NCBI GenBank assembly: GCA_964637655.1
Contig: CAZWUZ010000181.1
Coordinates: 1 to 8,291, forward strand
Source: CAZWUZ01 sp964637655 [NCBI: uncultured bacterium]
GTDB taxonomy: Bacteria > DAOPZR01
Length of the DNA stretch: 8,291 bases
Reading direction: 5' to 3'
Part shown: positions 6,375 to 8,291 of the stretch, piece after piece
Layout: every line of letters begins with the position of its first letter
Numbering within the stretch: the stretch's first letter is position 1
Program-made: the position numbers and the translations under genes
Notes under the pieces: generated by a model
The model's database searches: none
What the model was told of the DNA's origin: nothing
What the model saw: only the letters and a program-made list of their open reading frames with translations

Positions 6375-7475
6375 ATGCGCGGCCACCTGCTGCTCTGGGC
6401 CGCGGGCGGCGCACTGCTGCTGACCGGCTACCTCGCGCTGGCCGACGGGCTGCACGACTTCGGCAACCACGCACTCTTCCGCGATTTTGCCGCGCACTGG
6501 CTGGCGGGGCGCTGTGCCCTGACCGGCGATGCGGCCGGCGTGTATGATGCCGCCCGCTACTGGGAGGCGCTGCGCGTGCAGTTCCATGCGGACATCCCGC
6601 AGCATTTCTGGCCCTACCCGCCGCATGCCCTGCTCATCTGCGCCCCTGTGGCCGCGCTCCCCTATCTCCCCGCGTATCTTGTCTGGATGGGCGTGTCGCT
6701 TGTCACGTTTCTGCTCGCCGCGCGCGGCATGGTGCCGCAGTGGCGCTGGCTGGCGTTCGCGCCCGCGGCGGCGGTCAACCTGCTGCTCGGGCAGAATGGT
6801 TTTCTCACCGCGGCGCTCTTTCTCTGGGGGATGACCGCGCGCCGCGCATGGTGGGCCGGGCTGGCGCTGGCACTGCTGACCATGAAACCGCAGCTCGGCC
6901 TGCTGATTCCCGTCGCGCTGCTGGCGGAGAAGAACTGGCGGGTCATCGGCTGGACGGTCGGGCTGACCGCGGCGGTGCTGCTGCTGACGACGCTGCTCTT
7001 CGGCAGTGCGGTCTGGCCCGCGTGGCTGGCGGGGCTGCGCGTGCACGAGGGACTGGTGGCGACGGGGAGCGGGCTTTTCCTCTGGTTTATGGCGAGCGCG
7101 TTCGGCGCGGCGCGCGTGCTCGGCTTGAGCGCGACGACAGGACTGTTGTGGCACCTGCCGCTGCTGCTGGTCGCAAGCGCCGCGGTCTGGCGCGCGTATC
7201 GCGCCGGTGCGCCGCAGCGCCTGGCAGTACTCATTGCCGCGACGCTGCTGGCCACGCCGCATCTCTACGCCTACGATCTGAACCTGCTCAGCGTGGCGCT
7301 GCTGCTGCTCCCCGCGGCAACGACGCGCGGCACGGTACTGCTGCGGTCGGTGCTCTGGGGCGTCCCGCTGCTTCTCATCCCGTGCAACGCGGCGGGCCTG
7401 CCCGTCGCCCCGCTGCTGCTGGCGCTGCTGCTCCGGCTGGCGTGGCGCGCGGCTATGCCGGGCGCACCGCGGTAG
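6375..7475 (+). CDS. Membrane glycosyltransferase of the DUF2029/GT87 family
   Basis: A 366-residue, very hydrophobic protein with roughly nine to ten membrane segments. Members of this GT-C family use polyprenyl-phosphate sugars as donors; the characterised ones are mannosyltransferases of mycobacteria. Family marks visible here: RDF at 36-38 with the likely catalytic Asp D37 in the first outer loop, followed by HWLAG; VYD at 57-59; YPP at 81-83; GQNGFLTAAL at 139-148; KPQLGLLIP at 171-179; and TPHLYAYDLNLL at 294-305. The substrate and acceptor are unknown, and no glycan or polyprenol gene lies nearby to suggest one. The ATG is ten bases after the gltA stop with no clear Shine-Dalgarno, so translation probably depends on ribosomes finishing gltA. 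The last 23 bases overlap the end of the opposing MFS gene. A GCGCGC-AGCA-GCGCGC hairpin (7475-7490) directly follows the stop but lacks a T run. Confidence 0.85.
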   Translation: MRGHLLLWAAGGALLLTGYLALADGLHDFGNHALFRDFAAHWLAGRCALTGDAAGVYDAARYWEALRVQFHADIPQHFWPYPPHALLICAPVAALPYLPAYLVWMGVSLVTFLLAARGMVPQWRWLAFAPAAAVNLLLGQNGFLTAALFLWGMTARRAWWAGLALALLTMKPQLGLLIPVALLAEKNWRVIGWTVGLTAAVLLLTTLLFGSAVWPAWLAGLRVHEGLVATGSGLFLWFMASAFGAARVLGLSATTGLLWHLPLLLVASAAVWRAYRAGAPQRLAVLIAATLLATPHLYAYDLNLLSVALLLLPAATTRGTVLLRSVLWGVPLLLIPCNAAGLPVAPLLLALLLRLAWRAAMPGAPR

Positions 7476-8291
7476 CGCGCAGCAGCGCGCGGCCGCAGAA
7501 CAGCGTGCCGCCGCCGACGAGCAGGCCGCAGGCGGCAAGCACCGCCTGCACGCCGGCATGGTCGGTAGCCCACCCGGTGAGAAATCCGCCCAGCGGCATC
7601 GCGCCCGAATAGACCATGATGTAGACCGCCATCACCCGCCCGCGCAGCCGCCCGTTGACGACCGCCTGCACGAACGCGGTCTGCGACGCGTGCTGCACCA
7701 TGAACCCGTAGCCGGTGAGCAGCAGCACGGGCAGCGCCAGCGCGAGGCGGCTGGTGCCGGCGAGCACCAGCAGCGCGCAGCCGAAGAGCAACCCGCCCAG
7801 CACGGTCAGGCGCGGCCGCCCTGCCGCGCGGCGCTGCCCGGCGAGCAGCAGCGCCCCGATGAAAGCGCCGGCGCCCGACGCCGCCAGCAGCAGGCCGAGC
7901 GTGTCCGCTCCCCCCTGCAGCACGCGCGCGGCGTAGACGGGGAGCAGCACGAGGTAGGGCATGCCGGCGCACGAGGCGATGGCGAGAATGAGCAGCTGCA
8001 GGGCGATGGGCGGGGTGCGACGCACGTAGCGGACGCCCTCACGCAGCGAGAGCAGAAACGGCTTGGTGGCGCCGCGCGCGATGTCCGCCACCGGCCGGAT
8101 GGCGGCAAGTCCGACGAGCACGGGGAGGTAGGAGAGCGCGTTGAGCATGAAGCACCACCCTTCGCCGATGAACGGAATGAGCGCGCCGGCGACCGCGGGC
8201 CCGAGCAGGCGCGCCCCGTTGAAGACCGTCGAGTTGAGCGCGACCGCGGTCGCCACGTCCTTGCGCCCGACCAGTTCGACGACCAGCGCCT
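7453..8291 (-). CDS. MFS exporter, EntS-like (MFS_3), cut by the window edge
   Basis: The window holds the C-terminal 278 residues of a major facilitator; the frame runs open to the right edge. Family members have about 400-420 residues, so roughly 130-140 N-terminal residues lie outside. The first visible residues, ELVGRKDVATAVALNS followed by TVFNGARLLGPAVAG, are the hallmark central loop and helix 5 of the MFS_3 group, which includes the enterobactin exporter EntS and macrolide-type exporters. A cytoplasmic loop follows (LREGVRYVRRTPPIA), then the six C-terminal helices, with RLRGRVMAVYIMVYSGAMPLGG matching the conserved loop and helix near the 10-11 region. The substrate cannot be predicted from sequence, and no siderophore or resistance gene is in view. 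The TAG stop (7453-7455) lies within the last codons of the convergent GT87 gene. A GTG at 8254-8256 is internal Val, not the start, because family homology continues upstream of it. Confidence 0.88.
   Translation of the reverse strand, partial: ALVVELVGRKDVATAVALNSTVFNGARLLGPAVAGALIPFIGEGWCFMLNALSYLPVLVGLAAIRPVADIARGATKPFLLSLREGVRYVRRTPPIALQLLILAIASCAGMPYLVLLPVYAARVLQGGADTLGLLLAASGAGAFIGALLLAGQRRAAGRPRLTVLGGLLFGCALLVLAGTSRLALALPVLLLTGYGFMVQHASQTAFVQAVVNGRLRGRVMAVYIMVYSGAMPLGGFLTGWATDHAGVQAVLAACGLLVGGGTLFCGRALLRATAVRPA

Noticed and set aside
7475-7490. GCGCGC-AGCA-GCGCGC hairpin as a terminator for the gltA/GT87 transcript
   Set aside because: No T run follows and it lies in coding sequence of the opposing gene. 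Alternating GC repeats are common at this base composition.
6213-7559. Open frame of 448 codons on the - strand, opposite gltA and the GT87 gene
   Set aside because: The product is Arg/Gln/Ala low-complexity and crosses the boundary of two well-supported genes.

Overview
The window is GC-rich, bacterial and densely coding. It holds seven protein genes and no RNA gene, CRISPR array or transposase that I can recognise. The secreted LamG protein with paired 'GD.L ... G...VP...I' repeats, next to a two-domain PAS protein, is a style I associate with the Planctomycetes-Verrucomicrobia-Lentisphaerae-Kiritimatiellae group. That taxonomic guess is an inference from protein style; no phylogenetic marker was compared. 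Promoters look like ordinary sigma-70 sites and most starts have clear Shine-Dalgarno sequences.

Layout, left to right. (1) A hairpin at the window edge and a TTGACG-17-TACGAT promoter lead into a large exported protein on the + strand (172-2643). It has a signal peptide, an N-terminal beta-rich domain, three copies of a two-part repeat, an acidic linker and a C-terminal LamG domain. (2) Converging on it from the - strand is a two-gene signalling operon. A GAF plus degenerate GGDEF protein (3512-4495) is followed, with coupled translation, by a coiled-coil/PAS/PAS protein that has no output domain (2662-3501). (3) A separate - strand gene (4630-4875) encodes an 81-residue protein with two predicted membrane segments, behind a near-consensus promoter. 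(4) Divergent from it on the + strand are a type I citrate synthase (gltA, 5069-6364) and, ten bases later, a membrane glycosyltransferase of the DUF2029/GT87 family (6375-7475). (5) The right edge is the 3' two thirds of an MFS_3/EntS-like exporter on the - strand. Its last codons overlap the end of the GT87 gene.

Working together: the clearest functional unit is the GAF-GGDEF/PAS-PAS pair. The GGDEF domain keeps an RxxD inhibitory-site motif but has lost the second glycine of GGDEF and the residues that recognise guanine. It therefore looks like a c-di-GMP reader, not a cyclase, and the PAS-PAS protein could be its sensory partner. The citrate synthase is ordinary central metabolism. Its pairing with a GT87 enzyme looks positional more than functional. 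I found no clear defence, mobile or biosynthetic system. The most unusual items are the degenerate GGDEF pair, the repeat-LamG protein and the small membrane protein.
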